From Roseobacter sinensis (GTDB lineage: Bacteria; Pseudomonadota; Alphaproteobacteria; Rhodobacterales; Rhodobacteraceae), in contig NZ_JALIEB010000002.1 of assembly GCF_025755255.1 (NCBI RefSeq), forward strand, positions 349,282 through 413,281: a stretch of 64,000 bases of DNA. Direction: 5' to 3'. Made by a program: the position numbers and the translations under genes. Below are positions 8,770 to 17,278 of this stretch, piece after piece (the first letter of the stretch is position 1; every line of letters starts with the position of its first letter). The notes below the pieces were generated by a model. That model was not told where the DNA came from. It was given only the letters and a program-made list of their open reading frames with translations, and did no database searches.

Positions 8770-10869
8770 ATGGTATTGGTGCGCGCGCTACTGCTCTGGA
8801 CCCTCGCGGTCCTGGGACCGGTTTCCGCTCAAGCGGAGCCCACGCCGCGCGACGTGCTGGCACCGCTGATCGTGCCGCCGATGTCGCTCGGCGAAATGAT
8901 CAGCGATCAGGGTGTCTACGAGCTTCTGAATTCCGGCGGCGCGCATGCAGGCTACGTGTTCGAAACGGAACCCATGGCGCCCCTGCCCGGTTTCTCGGGC
9001 GCGCCGATCAACGCGCTGGTGGTGCTCGACCTCGACGGGCGCTTCCTCGACGTTCAATTGCTGAACCACAACGAGCCGATCTTCGTCTCGGGCCTGCCTG
9101 AGAAGCTCTTCTTCGACTTTTTCAAGCAGTATCGGGGCCATTCCATTTCGGACAGTCTGGTCGTCGGCTCACCCTATGGCGCCGGCGATGACAGCTCGGC
9201 GCTGGTCTACCTCGACGGGGTGACCAAAGGCACCGCCAGCGTACGCATCGCCCATGAAAGCATCCTGGCCGCCGCACTTCAGGTCGCACGCGAGAAGATG
9301 GGTGGCGTCTCTGCCGGGCCGCCCGCCTACCCCAACCGCGACCACGACGAAGACCTGACGTGGGACGATCTGGTGGAACAGGGCCTCGTTGTCCGTAAGA
9401 CCGTGACCAACGCTGAGATCCAGGCGCTCTTTGACGGCACCGTCTGGGAGGATGATGACCCGGAGGCGCTGGACGATCCCAAGGGCATCTACCTCGACCT
9501 CTGGCTGGTCGACCTCGGCCCACCGTCGATCGCCCGCGCGGTGCTGTCCGAGGACGGCTTCGCCGCACTGCAGGAGTTCATGTCGATCTCGACGAGCGAT
9601 GAGCCCCTGCTGGTGATCGAGGCCGGGCGTCACGGCCTTGTGTCAGAGGATTTCGTCCGCAACACGGCACCTGACTGGCTGAGCGCCGAACAGGGCGGGT
9701 TCCCGATTGCGCTGCGCGATGCGGATCTGATCATCGAGCTCAACGACGACGTGCCCGACGCGCTGCACGACGCCGCGGATTTCGGCGCGGGGCTGATACT
9801 GCGCACCGACCGGCGGCTCGGCTTCGACCCCGCCTCCGACTGGACGTTCAAGGTGAAGGCCGTGCGCGAGCATGGCATGTTCCAGCCCGAGATCGGCTCC
9901 GTCTCGCTCGACCTGACGCATCAGACCGACGCACGGTTCTTCTCCCGCCCCGTGGTGCAGGCGCCCAATCCGCCCTGGCTGGAGGCGCTGCGCGGGCGCG
10001 CCGTGGATATCGCCATTGCCGCCGTGGCCCTCACCGCGCTCTGCGCCGTCCTGCTGCTGCGGCAGTCCGAATTGGCAGCACTGCGCCACTACACCCCCAT
10101 ACGCCTCAGTATCCTGGCGGCCGTTACGGGCTTCATCGGCTGGTGGGGTCAGGGCCAGCTCTCCATCGTCACGCCGCTCGCCACGCTGCGCGCGGCCCTC
10201 GAGGGCGGCTCCTACGCCTTCCTGATCTACGACGCCTTCTCGCTGGTGATCTGGAGCTTTGCGATCCTGGGTCTGGTGCTCTGGGGCCGGGGGCTCTTCT
10301 GCGGCTGGCTCTGCCCCTTCGGCGCGCTTCAGGAGTTCGCCAGCCACATCGGGCGCGTACTGGGCATTCGCCAGATCGAGCCCTCGGCCAAGTGGGACGC
10401 GCGCCTCAACTGGCTCAAATACGGCGTGCTCGCGGCCCTTGTGGCGGTGGTGTTCTTCGCCCCCGACTACACGGACAAGGCCGCGGAGGTCGAACCCTTC
10501 AAGACCGCCATCACCACCTTCTTTGTCCGCGAATGGTACTACGTGGCATATGCGGTCTTCTGGCTGCTGCTCTCCATGATGCTCTTCAAGGGCTTCTGCC
10601 GCTATGTCTGCCCACTCGGGGCTTTCCTGGCCATCGGCGGGCTGATCCGAGGCCGGAACTGGATTCCGCGCCGCGCCGCCTGCGGCAGCCCCTGCCAGCT
10701 CTGCAAGGTCAAGTGCCGCTATGGCGCGATCAAACCAACCGGCGAGATCCGCTATTCCGAGTGCTTCCACTGCCTCGACTGCGTGACCATCCACGACGAC
10801 CGCGCCCAATGCGTGCCACTGATCCTTGCGGACCGGGCCGGGACACGCAGACGGGTGGCTGCCGAATGA
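8770..10869 (+). CDS. NosR/NirI-like membrane flavo-iron-sulfur protein
   Basis: 699 aa. After an N-terminal hydrophobic signal/anchor (LVRALLLWTLAVLGPVSAQA) comes a periplasmic FMN-binding domain (residues ~60-170). It contains a possible flavinylation site, DGVTKGTASV, near 150. About five membrane helices follow from ~410, with CGWLCPFGALQEF and CRYVCPLGAFLA cysteine motifs. The C-terminal polyferredoxin-like part holds CGSPCQLCKVKC and CFHCLDC. NosR-type proteins carry electrons across the membrane via covalent FMN and 4Fe-4S clusters. No nos or nir gene is nearby. The next gene, apbE, overlaps by four bases and would attach the FMN. ATG 8770 was chosen because it begins the signal sequence; its ribosome binding site is weak. 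Confidence 0.85.
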   Translation: MVLVRALLLWTLAVLGPVSAQAEPTPRDVLAPLIVPPMSLGEMISDQGVYELLNSGGAHAGYVFETEPMAPLPGFSGAPINALVVLDLDGRFLDVQLLNHNEPIFVSGLPEKLFFDFFKQYRGHSISDSLVVGSPYGAGDDSSALVYLDGVTKGTASVRIAHESILAAALQVAREKMGGVSAGPPAYPNRDHDEDLTWDDLVEQGLVVRKTVTNAEIQALFDGTVWEDDDPEALDDPKGIYLDLWLVDLGPPSIARAVLSEDGFAALQEFMSISTSDEPLLVIEAGRHGLVSEDFVRNTAPDWLSAEQGGFPIALRDADLIIELNDDVPDALHDAADFGAGLILRTDRRLGFDPASDWTFKVKAVREHGMFQPEIGSVSLDLTHQTDARFFSRPVVQAPNPPWLEALRGRAVDIAIAAVALTALCAVLLLRQSELAALRHYTPIRLSILAAVTGFIGWWGQGQLSIVTPLATLRAALEGGSYAFLIYDAFSLVIWSFAILGLVLWGRGLFCGWLCPFGALQEFASHIGRVLGIRQIEPSAKWDARLNWLKYGVLAALVAVVFFAPDYTDKAAEVEPFKTAITTFFVREWYYVAYAVFWLLLSMMLFKGFCRYVCPLGAFLAIGGLIRGRNWIPRRAACGSPCQLCKVKCRYGAIKPTGEIRYSECFHCLDCVTIHDDRAQCVPLILADRAGTRRRVAAE

Positions 10870-11747
10870 TCTCCCGGCGTCGCTTCCTGACGATCAGCTG
10901 TGCCGCTTTGGCGGCGCCCGCCCGTGCCGCGGGTGTCACAACCCGCTGGCACGGGCGGGCGTTGGGCGCGGATGTCAGCGTCGCGATCCGCGGCCCTGCC
11001 GAGATTGCCGAACCCGCGCTTGAGGAGGCACTGCGCCTGATCGCCCGCGTCGAGGCGCTATTCAGCCTCTACGATCCGACCAGCCTGCTGGTGCGGCTCA
11101 ATCGTATGGGTCACCTCGCAGCACCGCCCGTCTATATGCTGCGCCTCTTCGAAGTCAGCAAGGCCATGCACGTTGCGACTGACGGGCTCTTCGATCCGAC
11201 CGTCCAGGCGCTCTGGCAAAGTCACGCTCAGGGCCGACCACTGGCCGAGGCCTACCCGACCGTCGGCTGGCAGCGCGTGCAGTTCGACCGGACCGAGATT
11301 TCTCTTGCCGCCGGACAGCAGCTGACCTTCAACGGGATCGCACAGGGCTATGCGACCGATCTGGTCAGCGATGCGCTGCGCGCCGCCGGTCTTTCCGATA
11401 TCCACGTCAATATCGGAGAGCACGCCGCCTTTGGGCCCGCGCGCCGGCTTGGCCTTGCGGACCCCGTCCATGGCCACCTGGGGCATCTGACCCTGCAAAA
11501 CAGCGCCATCGCCACGTCGAGCCCAGCAGCGACCCGTGTGGGCGATGCCACTCACATCCTCGGGCCTCAAGGCGCCGAACCGCGCTGGTCGACGGTGTCC
11601 GTCATCGCCACGCGGGCCGCCGAGGCCGATGCGCTATCCACGGCGCTCTGCCTTGCGCCTCTGTCGCTGATGGAAAGGCTGCGGACCCTGCCAGGCGTTC
11701 GGCGCATCGTCGCGGTTGCATCAAACGGCGATCTGATCACGCTCTGA
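10866..11747 (+). CDS. apbE: FAD:protein FMN transferase (ApbE/NosX)
   Basis: 293 aa. A twin-arginine signal (ISRRRFLTISCAALAAPARA) is followed by the ApbE fold: RWHGRALGADVSV, LFSLYDPTSLLVRLNR, FNGIAQGYATDLV and a late Thr/Ser-rich segment IATSSPAATRVGDATH. ApbE uses FAD to attach FMN to Thr/Ser of periplasmic flavoproteins. The four-base overlap with the NosR-like gene makes that protein the obvious client. Confidence 0.88.
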   Translation: MISRRRFLTISCAALAAPARAAGVTTRWHGRALGADVSVAIRGPAEIAEPALEEALRLIARVEALFSLYDPTSLLVRLNRMGHLAAPPVYMLRLFEVSKAMHVATDGLFDPTVQALWQSHAQGRPLAEAYPTVGWQRVQFDRTEISLAAGQQLTFNGIAQGYATDLVSDALRAAGLSDIHVNIGEHAAFGPARRLGLADPVHGHLGHLTLQNSAIATSSPAATRVGDATHILGPQGAEPRWSTVSVIATRAAEADALSTALCLAPLSLMERLRTLPGVRRIVAVASNGDLITL

Positions 11748-11757
11748 AACGCAAAAA

Positions 11758-11790
11758 GCGCCGTCCCTCTTTGGGACGGCGCACTGTTTT
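11758..11790 (+). terminator. Bidirectional rho-independent terminator
   Basis: A perfect 10-bp stem (GCGCCGTCCC / GGGACGGCGC) with a TCTTT loop, followed by a short T run on the plus strand and preceded by AAAAA, so it can work both ways. It sits between apbE and the convergent coxM. Confidence 0.85.
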
Positions 11791-11805
11791 AGCACCTAAC
11801 TTGAC

Positions 11806-12594
11806 CTAAGCGGCAGCCTCCACCGCACGTTTGGTCATGACGCCGACCAGATGCGCACGATAGGCTCCGGTGCCATGCAAATCCGAGATCATGCCATCGC
11901 CCGACACCGCCAGACCGCCCACCGCAGAGGCCGAGAACTCCGACGACAGTGCCGCCTCGGCCTCCGACCAACGGAACACCCCATCCTCGGAGGCGCCGGT
12001 CACCGCGACCCGCACACCGTCTGCAAACTTCGCGACAAAGACGCCGACCAACGCAAAGCGCGAGGCGGGCTGCACGAATTTCTGATAGTTGGCCACCTCC
12101 GGTATCGGGAACCGCACCTCGGTGATGAGTTCGCCCTCCTCCAGCGCTGTGCTGAACATGCCCTGGAAGTAGTCGTCCGCCGCAATCTCGCGCGTATTGG
12201 TGACAATTGTCGCACCCGAGCCCAGCACCGCTGCCGGGTAACAGGCGGATGGGTCGTTGTTAGCGAGCGACCCGCCGATGGTGCCGCGGTTGCGTACTGC
12301 CGGATCACCGATATGGCTCGCCATCGCAGCCAGCGCAGGATACTGCGTGGCCTCCCGCGCCACGGTGGCGTGTGTTGTGGCACCGCCCACGCAGAGCCGC
12401 CCGTCATCGCCGGTGCACACCCCCTTCATCTCCGCCACGCGACTGAGGCTCACCAGCACAGAGGGGCTCGCCAAGCGCTGCTTCAGCGTCGGGATCAGCG
12501 TCTGACCCCCTCCCAACGCCTGCGCCTCGTCCCGCCCCATCGCAGCCACCGCATCCGCGACCGTGCCCGGGGTCTCCACATCAAAGTTATACAT
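11806..12594 (-). CDS. coxM: CODH-type molybdenum hydroxylase, FAD subunit
   Basis: 262 aa with the two FAD-binding signatures of xanthine-oxidase-family medium subunits: LGGGQTLIPTLKQR near residue 30 and RNRGTIGGSLANNDPSACYP near 105. It passes electrons from the CoxS iron-sulfur subunit to an acceptor. It is the last gene of the minus-strand order coxG, coxS, coxL, coxM. Confidence 0.88.
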   Translation of the reverse strand: MYNFDVETPGTVADAVAAMGRDEAQALGGGQTLIPTLKQRLASPSVLVSLSRVAEMKGVCTGDDGRLCVGGATTHATVAREATQYPALAAMASHIGDPAVRNRGTIGGSLANNDPSACYPAAVLGSGATIVTNTREIAADDYFQGMFSTALEEGELITEVRFPIPEVANYQKFVQPASRFALVGVFVAKFADGVRVAVTGASEDGVFRWSEAEAALSSEFSASAVGGLAVSGDGMISDLHGTGAYRAHLVGVMTKRAVEAAA

Positions 12595-12638
12595 CTCGTC
12601 GTCCTTTCCATTGGCCAGCGCGAGCGCAACAACGACTT

Positions 12639-12700
12639 CTTCTGGCCCAAAGTATCCCGGGGGGAGCGGCCCGGCAGGGCCGCCGGGGGGCTGGCCCCCC
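12639..12700. repeat. Intergenic repeat with GGGGC-TG-GCCCC hairpin
   Basis: Between coxM and coxL. It begins with CTTCTTCTGGCCCAAAGTAT, runs into a G tract, and ends in the hairpin GGGGGGC-TG-GCCCCCC (12685-12700). A close relative of its first half is at 46001-46037, and the TG-loop hairpin recurs at 19335-19354. It probably belongs to a dispersed family in this genome and lies inside the cox operon. Confidence 0.5.
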
Positions 12701-12712
12701 GCCCCGCTCAGA

Positions 12713-15085
12713 TCATGTGTTCATCGCCGCCCAGACGCGTGCCGGGGTCGCCGGCATGTCCAGATGGTCCACCTTGTGACCGCCCGACTGCAGTGCATCG
12801 ATGATCGCATTGATCACCGTGGGCGGCGAGCCGATGGCCCCGGCCTCGCCACAGCCCTTCACGCCCAAGGGATTGTGCGTGCAGGGCGTCTGGCAGGAGT
12901 GATCGACCACATAGTGATCCATCGCTGGCAGGTTGTCCGCCCGTGGCATCGCGTAGTCCATATAGGAGGCGCTCAGCAACTGCCCGTTCTCGTCATAGGA
13001 ACAGTTCTCCAACAGCGCCTGACCGATGCCTTGCGCGATCCCGCCATGCACCTGGCCTTCGACAATCATCGGGTTGACCACATTGCCGAAGTCATCCGCA
13101 CTCGCAAAACGCTCGATGGTCACCTCACCCGTGGCCGGGTCCACCTCCACCTCGCAGGTATAAGCGCCCGCGGGATAGGTGAAGTTGCTTGGATCGTAGA
13201 ACGCCGTCTCCTCCAGCCCAGGCTCGATGTCCTCCAGCGGGTAGTTGTGCGGCACATAAGCGGCGAGCGTCACGTCCCCCCAGGCCACGGATTTATCCGT
13301 GCCCGCGACGCTGAACGCTCCATCCTTGAGCTCGATATCGCTCTCGGAGGCTTCCAGCAGGTGGCTCGCGATCTTCTTGGCCTTGGCGATGATCTTCTCG
13401 GTCGCCCGTACCATGGCCGAACCCCCCACCGCGATCGAGCGCGAGCCATAGGTGCCCATGCCCATCGGCGTGTTGGCCGTGTCGCCATGCACCACTTCGA
13501 TCATGCTTTCATCGATGCCGATCATATCCGCGATCACCTGAGGGAAGGCCGTCTCGTGGCCCTGCCCGTGGCTGTGCGAGCCGGTCATCACCACAAGCCC
13601 GCCCGTGGCATTCACCCGAACCGTGGCGCTTTCATAGAGCCCTGCACGGGCACCCAGCTGACCCACGAGGTTCGACGGCGCAATGCCGCAAGCCTCGATG
13701 AAGCAGTTGATGCCGAAGCCACGCAGCTTGCCCTTCGCCTCGCTCTCGGCCCGCCGGGCGGCAAAGCCATCCCGATCCGAGAGCTCCAGCACCTTGTCCA
13801 TCGTTGCATGGTAGTCGCCCGTATCGTACTCGACGGCCACCGGCGTGGCATAAGGGAACTCGGTGATGAAGTTCTGCCTCCGCAACTCCACCGGGTCGAC
13901 CCCCAACTCCCGCGCGGCCTTGTCGATCACCCGCTCCAGCTGGAACGTCGCCTCGGGCCGGCCGGCGCCGCGATAGGCATCGACAGGCACAGTATTCGTA
14001 AACACCGCCTTCACGTTCACATAGATCAGCGGCGTCTTGTAGTTGCCAGCCATCAGCGTGCCATGCAACCAGGTCGGAATCGACGGCGCGAAGGTGCTGA
14101 GGTAAGCGCCCATATTCGCGTAGGTCTCGGTGCGCACGGCGGTGAAGTTGTTGTCGCCATCGAGCGCCAGCTCGATCTTGGTCACGTGATCGCGGCCATG
14201 GGCGTCGGACATGAATGCTTCCGAGCGCGACGACGTCCATTTGACAGCGCGATTGCAGGCCTTGGCGGCAAAGGTGCAGAAGGCCTCCTCCTGGTAATGG
14301 AAAATCTTCGTGCCGAAGCCTCCGCCCACGTCCGGCGCCACCACCCGCAGCTTGTGCTCGGGAATGCCCAGCACGAAGGCACCCATCAGCAGGCGGATCA
14401 CATGCGGGTTCTGCGAGGTGGTGTAGAGCGTCGACTCATCCGTGCCACGGGCATAGTCACCCACCGCCACACGCGGCTCCATCGGGTTGGCGACCAGCCG
14501 GTTGTTCACCAGCTCCAGCGTCGTCACATGCGCGGCCTTCTCGAAAGCCTCATCGGTGGCCGCCTTGTTCTCTTCCACAAAGCCCCAGTCGTAGCAAAGG
14601 TTCGAGGTCAGATCGTCATGCACCTTGACGTCGTTGTTCGCCACCGCCGCTTTCATGTCGACAACGGCCGGAAGCTCGTCGATGTCGAGCACGATGGCCT
14701 CGGCCGCATCGCGCGCCTGCTCCAACGTGTCCGCCACCACCGCGGCGATGGGCTCGCCCACATGGCGGACCTTTCCGTGGGCCAGAATCGGGTGGCGTGG
14801 CTCCTGCATGGGCTGGCCATGCTTGTCCGTGACCTGCCAGCCGCAGGGCATGCCACCCACCGCTTCGAAGTCCGCGCCAGTGAAGATCTTCACGACCCCG
14901 GGCATACCCTGTGCGGCGCTGGTATCGACCGAGTTGATCGTGCCATGCGCGATATCCGAGCGCAGGAAAGCCACATGAGCCTGCCCGTGGATGTTGATGT
15001 CGTCGGTGTAATTGCCGGCGCCGGTCAGAAACCGTACGTCCTCGCGCCGCTTGGAACTGGCGCCAATGCCTCCGTCTTTCGGCAT
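12713..15085 (-). CDS. coxL: CODH-type molybdenum hydroxylase, large (Mo) subunit, form II
   Basis: 790 aa, full length for CoxL. The active-site loop reads AYRGAGR (residues 370-376), the form-II signature, not the AYxCSFR of proven form-I CO dehydrogenase. Other Mo-cofactor features are GGGFGTK, a TGSHSHGQGHETAF segment and GVKGCGEAGAIGSPP with the catalytic Glu. ATG 15085 has GGAGGAAGGA upstream. Form-II enzymes may oxidise CO slowly or act on another substrate such as an aldehyde; position beside the xoxF block makes the latter worth considering. Gene order (S, L, M) on one strand with coxG upstream supports an operon. Confidence 0.88.
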   Translation of the reverse strand: MPKDGGIGASSKRREDVRFLTGAGNYTDDINIHGQAHVAFLRSDIAHGTINSVDTSAAQGMPGVVKIFTGADFEAVGGMPCGWQVTDKHGQPMQEPRHPILAHGKVRHVGEPIAAVVADTLEQARDAAEAIVLDIDELPAVVDMKAAVANNDVKVHDDLTSNLCYDWGFVEENKAATDEAFEKAAHVTTLELVNNRLVANPMEPRVAVGDYARGTDESTLYTTSQNPHVIRLLMGAFVLGIPEHKLRVVAPDVGGGFGTKIFHYQEEAFCTFAAKACNRAVKWTSSRSEAFMSDAHGRDHVTKIELALDGDNNFTAVRTETYANMGAYLSTFAPSIPTWLHGTLMAGNYKTPLIYVNVKAVFTNTVPVDAYRGAGRPEATFQLERVIDKAARELGVDPVELRRQNFITEFPYATPVAVEYDTGDYHATMDKVLELSDRDGFAARRAESEAKGKLRGFGINCFIEACGIAPSNLVGQLGARAGLYESATVRVNATGGLVVMTGSHSHGQGHETAFPQVIADMIGIDESMIEVVHGDTANTPMGMGTYGSRSIAVGGSAMVRATEKIIAKAKKIASHLLEASESDIELKDGAFSVAGTDKSVAWGDVTLAAYVPHNYPLEDIEPGLEETAFYDPSNFTYPAGAYTCEVEVDPATGEVTIERFASADDFGNVVNPMIVEGQVHGGIAQGIGQALLENCSYDENGQLLSASYMDYAMPRADNLPAMDHYVVDHSCQTPCTHNPLGVKGCGEAGAIGSPPTVINAIIDALQSGGHKVDHLDMPATPARVWAAMNT

Positions 15086-15105
15086 ATCCTTCCTCCCTGT
15101 CAAAC

Positions 15106-15219
15106 GGTGGCCTGAAAGCCCACCTTACCTGTTGGTTGCACGGGTCTCGCCCCAGAGGCTGACACCTGTGCGTTTTGTTTCGCGCGCAACTGACAGGTGG
15201 GGTGGGCTTTCAGGCCACC
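15106..15219. repeat. 114-bp imperfect palindrome inside the cox operon
   Basis: The outer arms are perfect 19-mers (15106-15124 and 15201-15219; GGTGGCCTGAAAGCCCACC and its complement). After two unpaired bases on each side they continue with ACCTGT/ACAGGT and a GTTGC/GCAAC block, giving arms of about 34 bases around a ~46-base centre. It fills the gap between coxS and coxL. A diverged single arm is found inside rsmE (40192-40225), which indicates a mobile or dispersed palindromic repeat and not only an operon attenuator. Confidence 0.85.
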
Positions 15220-15239
15220 CTCCCCGGCGCGCATCGACG

Positions 15240-15725
15240 CTATTCCGCCGCGACCGGTGCCACCTCCTGACCGGAGGCCGCCATGATCGCCTTGACAATG
15301 TTGTGATATCCGGTGCAGCGGCAGATGTTGCCTTCGAGATAGTCCCGCACCTCCGCCTCGCTTGGTTTGGGGTTCTCCTTCAGCAGCGCTGCCGCCGACA
15401 TCACCATCCCGGGCGTACAAAACCCGCACTGCAGCCCGTGATGGTCCTGGAACGCCTGCTGGATCACGCTCAATGAACCGTCGGCATTTGCCATGCCCTC
15501 GACCGTCGTCACTTCAGACCCCGCGGCCTCGACCGCCAGCATCGTACAGGCTTTCACCGCCTCGCCATCCACATGCACCACGCAGGCGCCGCATTGGCTC
15601 GTATCACATCCCACATGGGTGCCCGTGAGCTTCAATTCATCGCGCAGGAAAGACGAGAGCAGCGTCCGGCCTTCCACTTCGCCGGACGCCGCGCGCCCGT
15701 TCACCGTCATTTCAATCTTGGTCAT
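15240..15725 (-). CDS. coxS: CODH-type molybdenum hydroxylase, 2Fe-2S subunit
   Basis: 161 aa with the two 2Fe-2S motifs of this family: the plant-ferredoxin type ([16 protein letters not shown], then ACTMLA) near residues 40-62, and the helical type ([10 protein letters not shown] and [10 protein letters not shown]) near 100-140. It relays electrons from the CoxL molybdenum site to the CoxM FAD. It is separated from coxL by the palindrome at 15106-15219. Confidence 0.92.
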   Translation of the reverse strand: MTKIEMTVNGRAASGEVEGRTLLSSFLRDELKLTGTHVGCDTSQCGACVVHVDGEAVKACTMLAVEAAGSEVTTVEGMANADGSLSVIQQAFQDHHGLQCGFCTPGMVMSAAALLKENPKPSEAEVRDYLEGNICRCTGYHNIVKAIMAASGQEVAPVAAE

Positions 15726-15750
15726 TCATACCTCCCTGGATTGAACCCAC

Positions 15751-16278
15751 CTAACCAGACACCATCGAGCGGAACCAGCCTTTCTTGGGGGCCTCCGCCT
15801 CGTCCGATGTCGCATCGTCTGCCGCGGAAGGCTCTGCCGGCCCTTCCACAGCCTCCCGGAACCGCTCGAAGAACTGATCCGCCATCTTGCGGGCAAAGCC
15901 GTCGATGATCCGGCTGCCGAGCTGTGCAAGCTTGCCGCCGACCTTGGCCTCGACCTCATAGTCCAGCCGGGTGCTGCCGTCCTCCCCGACAAGGCGCACA
16001 TCGGCCCCGCCCTTGGCAAAGCCCGCAGCACCCCCCTTGCCTTCGCCGACCAGACGCAGGCTCTCGGGCGCGACGCGATCCTGCAACTGCACTTCGCCTT
16101 TGAACGTCGCCTTCACCGGCCCCACCTTCTGCACCACCGTAGCGGCAAAGCCGTCCTCAGGCGAGCCCGTCATCTCCTGGCAGCCCGGGACGCACTCCTT
16201 GAGCACATCCGGGTTCAGCAGCGCCGCCCAGACCGTCTCGCGGTCAGCGGCAATGGTGATCGATCCGGACATTTCCAT
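15751..16278 (-). CDS. coxG: CoxG-like SRPBCC protein
   Basis: 175 aa. The N-terminal ~145 residues are a CoxG/SRPBCC domain (VWAALLNPDVLKECVPGCQE, VGPVKATFKGEV, GGAAGFAKGGADVRLV), followed by an acidic linker and a Trp-containing tail (KKGWFRSMVSG). CoxG is thought to help CO dehydrogenase assemble at or recruit to the membrane. GGAGGAG precedes the ATG. A close paralog is encoded at 52869-53393. Confidence 0.88.
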   Translation of the reverse strand: MEMSGSITIAADRETVWAALLNPDVLKECVPGCQEMTGSPEDGFAATVVQKVGPVKATFKGEVQLQDRVAPESLRLVGEGKGGAAGFAKGGADVRLVGEDGSTRLDYEVEAKVGGKLAQLGSRIIDGFARKMADQFFERFREAVEGPAEPSAADDATSDEAEAPKKGWFRSMVSG

Positions 16279-16351
16279 ATCGGTCTCCTCCTGTCTCCGA
16301 CCTGACGTTACGGTCTGTCCTGGCGTCGCGATATAAGACCAATGGATAGGT

Positions 16352-17260
16352 CTAGCGGTCGGGCGGCAGAAAACTCAAACCATAGGCTTCGTAAATCCCC
16401 GCGATGCGGCCGTCGTCCAGCGCTGCACGGATGGCGTCATCGACGTCATAGGCCAGCGGGCGGTAACGGTGGTTCACACCCACCCCCAGCGTCCAAGTGC
16501 CCACCGCAAACCCGGGCAGAGGCGGCTGGTGCAGACCGAGGCCCTCCGTCATCCCATGCTCGAGCTGCGCCCGCGGCCCCATCGCCGCCTTGACCTCACC
16601 CGTGGCCAGCGCACCCATCGCCGCCTCCATATCCGGATAGCGCCGGATATTGGCGCCGAGCTGTCCGCCCGCGAGACCGGAGAGATAGAAATCCGCAATG
16701 GAATCATTCTCCACCGCCACCGTGTCAAAGCGGAAGTAGGCGGGCACGGGCCTGTCCTCCGGATAGGCCTCCGCACGATAAGCGATCGCAATCGTCTCGG
16801 TCTGATACTGCCCGGTGAAGACGACCTGCTCGACCCGGCAGGCAAAGGCCGAATCGTAGGGCACCCGCATCATCACGTTGGCGATCCGCCCGCCAATCAG
16901 CGCGCCACGCCACAGGTTGTTGCGCAAATCCGCATCCAGATTCTCCGCCGCAGCCACGAAGTTGAACCGCGCCTCGACCCCGATGTACTCAGCAATCAGC
17001 CGCGCAATCTCCACGTCGACGCCCCGAGGCTGCCCCCCGTCCTCCCATGAATAGGGCGGATAATCCTCGTAGACCGCAAAGAGCATATGCCCCTGCTCGA
17101 TGATCTGGTCGAGCTCCTGCCCGACGATATCCCGGCTGGCGTTCTGGGGCCGCGCCTGCGGCACGTGATCCGCGCAAGGGTCATTTGCCCAAACGGGCGC
17201 GGGGTCGGCCAGCAGGCCGACCCCAAGACTGAGGGCCATCATCAGGGAGAAAAGCTTCAT
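16352..17260 (-). CDS. XoxJ/MxaJ-like periplasmic solute-binding protein
   Basis: 302 aa with a cleavable signal (KLFSLMMALSLGVGLLA) and a family-3 solute-binding fold (LFAVYEDYPPYSWEDGGQPR, RGVDVEIARLIAEYIGVEAR, then AYDVDDAIRAALDDGRIAGI). Such proteins are found beside PQQ-dependent methanol dehydrogenases, where XoxJ/MxaJ is proposed to help mature or activate the enzyme and not to feed a transporter. No ABC transporter accompanies it. It is followed upstream by the cytochrome gene, 18 bases apart, on the same strand. Confidence 0.78.
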   Translation of the reverse strand: MKLFSLMMALSLGVGLLADPAPVWANDPCADHVPQARPQNASRDIVGQELDQIIEQGHMLFAVYEDYPPYSWEDGGQPRGVDVEIARLIAEYIGVEARFNFVAAAENLDADLRNNLWRGALIGGRIANVMMRVPYDSAFACRVEQVVFTGQYQTETIAIAYRAEAYPEDRPVPAYFRFDTVAVENDSIADFYLSGLAGGQLGANIRRYPDMEAAMGALATGEVKAAMGPRAQLEHGMTEGLGLHQPPLPGFAVGTWTLGVGVNHRYRPLAYDVDDAIRAALDDGRIAGIYEAYGLSFLPPDR

Positions 17261-17278
17261 GCCCGCCAGTCTGTTCGC

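Noticed and set aside
12563-15115. 850-codon plus-strand frame opposite coxL
   Set aside because: Antisense shadow of a fully recognisable CoxL.
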